Shown piece after piece: positions 63,585 through 64,000 of a stretch of DNA of 64,000 nucleotides. The stretch is from Argyresthia goedartella (taxonomy: Eukaryota; Arthropoda; Insecta; Lepidoptera; Argyresthiidae). The notes under the pieces were generated by a model that worked only from the letters and a program-made list of their open reading frames with translations, made no database searches and was not told where the DNA came from. Location of the stretch: NCBI GenBank assembly GCA_949825045.1, contig OX463832.1, forward strand, positions 22,996,552 to 23,060,551, given 5' to 3'. A program made the translations under genes and the position numbers. How positions within the stretch are numbered: position 1 is the stretch's first letter; every line of letters starts with the position of its first letter.

Positions 63585-64000
63585 AAACTAATATTATTAC
63601 CTCATAAACAACATCACTAAATGAATTTACCTTTTTTACAAATATTTACAGTTATTTTACACAAATTTGCATTTAGTTTACACATATTTAGACTTAGTTT
63701 ACACATATTTACAGTAATTTCACTTAGGTTGCACAGATAAATGAGTAACATTCTTAACTTAATTACATGCCTAATTGTTTAAAGTGACTATTTTTTTAAT
63801 ATATATTTACACTTTGTAAAATAAATTATACCTCCATACTTTTAAATCTCATACTCTTGCTTTTACACTTGTTTTTAACATTTTGTATTTTCTAATAATA
63901 TTATCATTACAATATTACTATAATTATATTAAGATATCAATCGTTTTAATGAAACGATAAATATATATCAAAATTTGATAATTTAGACATTACAAACCAT

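Noticed and set aside
62899..64000. 3' LTR of the BEL/Pao element
   Set aside because: No matching 5' LTR in the window. The 146-bp duplication shows no clear TG..CA LTR boundaries.

Overview
The window is eukaryotic and almost certainly insect, most probably from a moth or butterfly (Lepidoptera). The host gene is broken into small exons with GT/AG splice sites. The introns are filled with mariner, maT, pogo-like, jockey-like, Ty3/Gypsy and BEL/Pao elements, together with tRNA-derived SINEs and short repeats of kinds common in lepidopteran DNA. The order-level assignment is inference from repeat style.

Host gene (1185-39892, + strand). Eleven exons encode the last 482 residues of GNL1, a circularly permuted GTPase of the YlqF/MMR1_HSR1 group. 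Exon phases join without a break. The motif order is G4 (NKID), then G1 (GQPNVGKS), G2 and G3 (DCPG), ending in an acidic tail and a conserved C-terminus. The N-terminal exon or exons lie left of the window. The most striking feature is a 7.1-kb tandem array (10949-18109). It holds about 57 copies of a 124/126/138-bp unit made of the 3' part of the G1 (P-loop) exon plus its own 5' splice site. Two other exons of the same gene also have partial, decayed duplicates (7739-7788 and 36330-36560).

Introns (left to right). There is a LINE 3' fragment at 2.3-2.7 kb. A mariner with one frameshift (3600-4877) sits in a duplicated intron segment whose empty copy is at 7.0-7.5 kb. Then come fold-back repeats, a SINE, TTAA-flanked MITE candidates and a pyrimidine-rich minisatellite. 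A maT (DD37D) transposon (19757-21360) is interrupted only by a LINE fragment. The 13.8-kb intron 22323-36132 holds a jockey-like LINE fragment. A TA-flanked DNA element (23693-25495) and a very young, apparently complete Ty3/Gypsy retrotransposon (25601-35101) have inserted into it.

Downstream (40-64 kb). No host gene is recognisable. Three nested blocks follow. Block 1: LINE B (-) at 42.9-49.7 kb contains a younger LINE A and a TA-flanked DNA element. Block 2: a Ty3/Gypsy fragment (-) is split by a decayed pogo-like transposon (49974-53161). Block 3: a decayed BEL/Pao element (+, 54.6-62.9 kb) is split by two LINE 5'-half or deletion derivatives (-). A DDE_3-type transposase remnant lies between blocks 2 and 3. 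Two minisatellites (57-bp and 44-bp units) lie at 40.8-42.1 kb.

All calls were made by reading the sequence. No database search, alignment program or RNA evidence was available.
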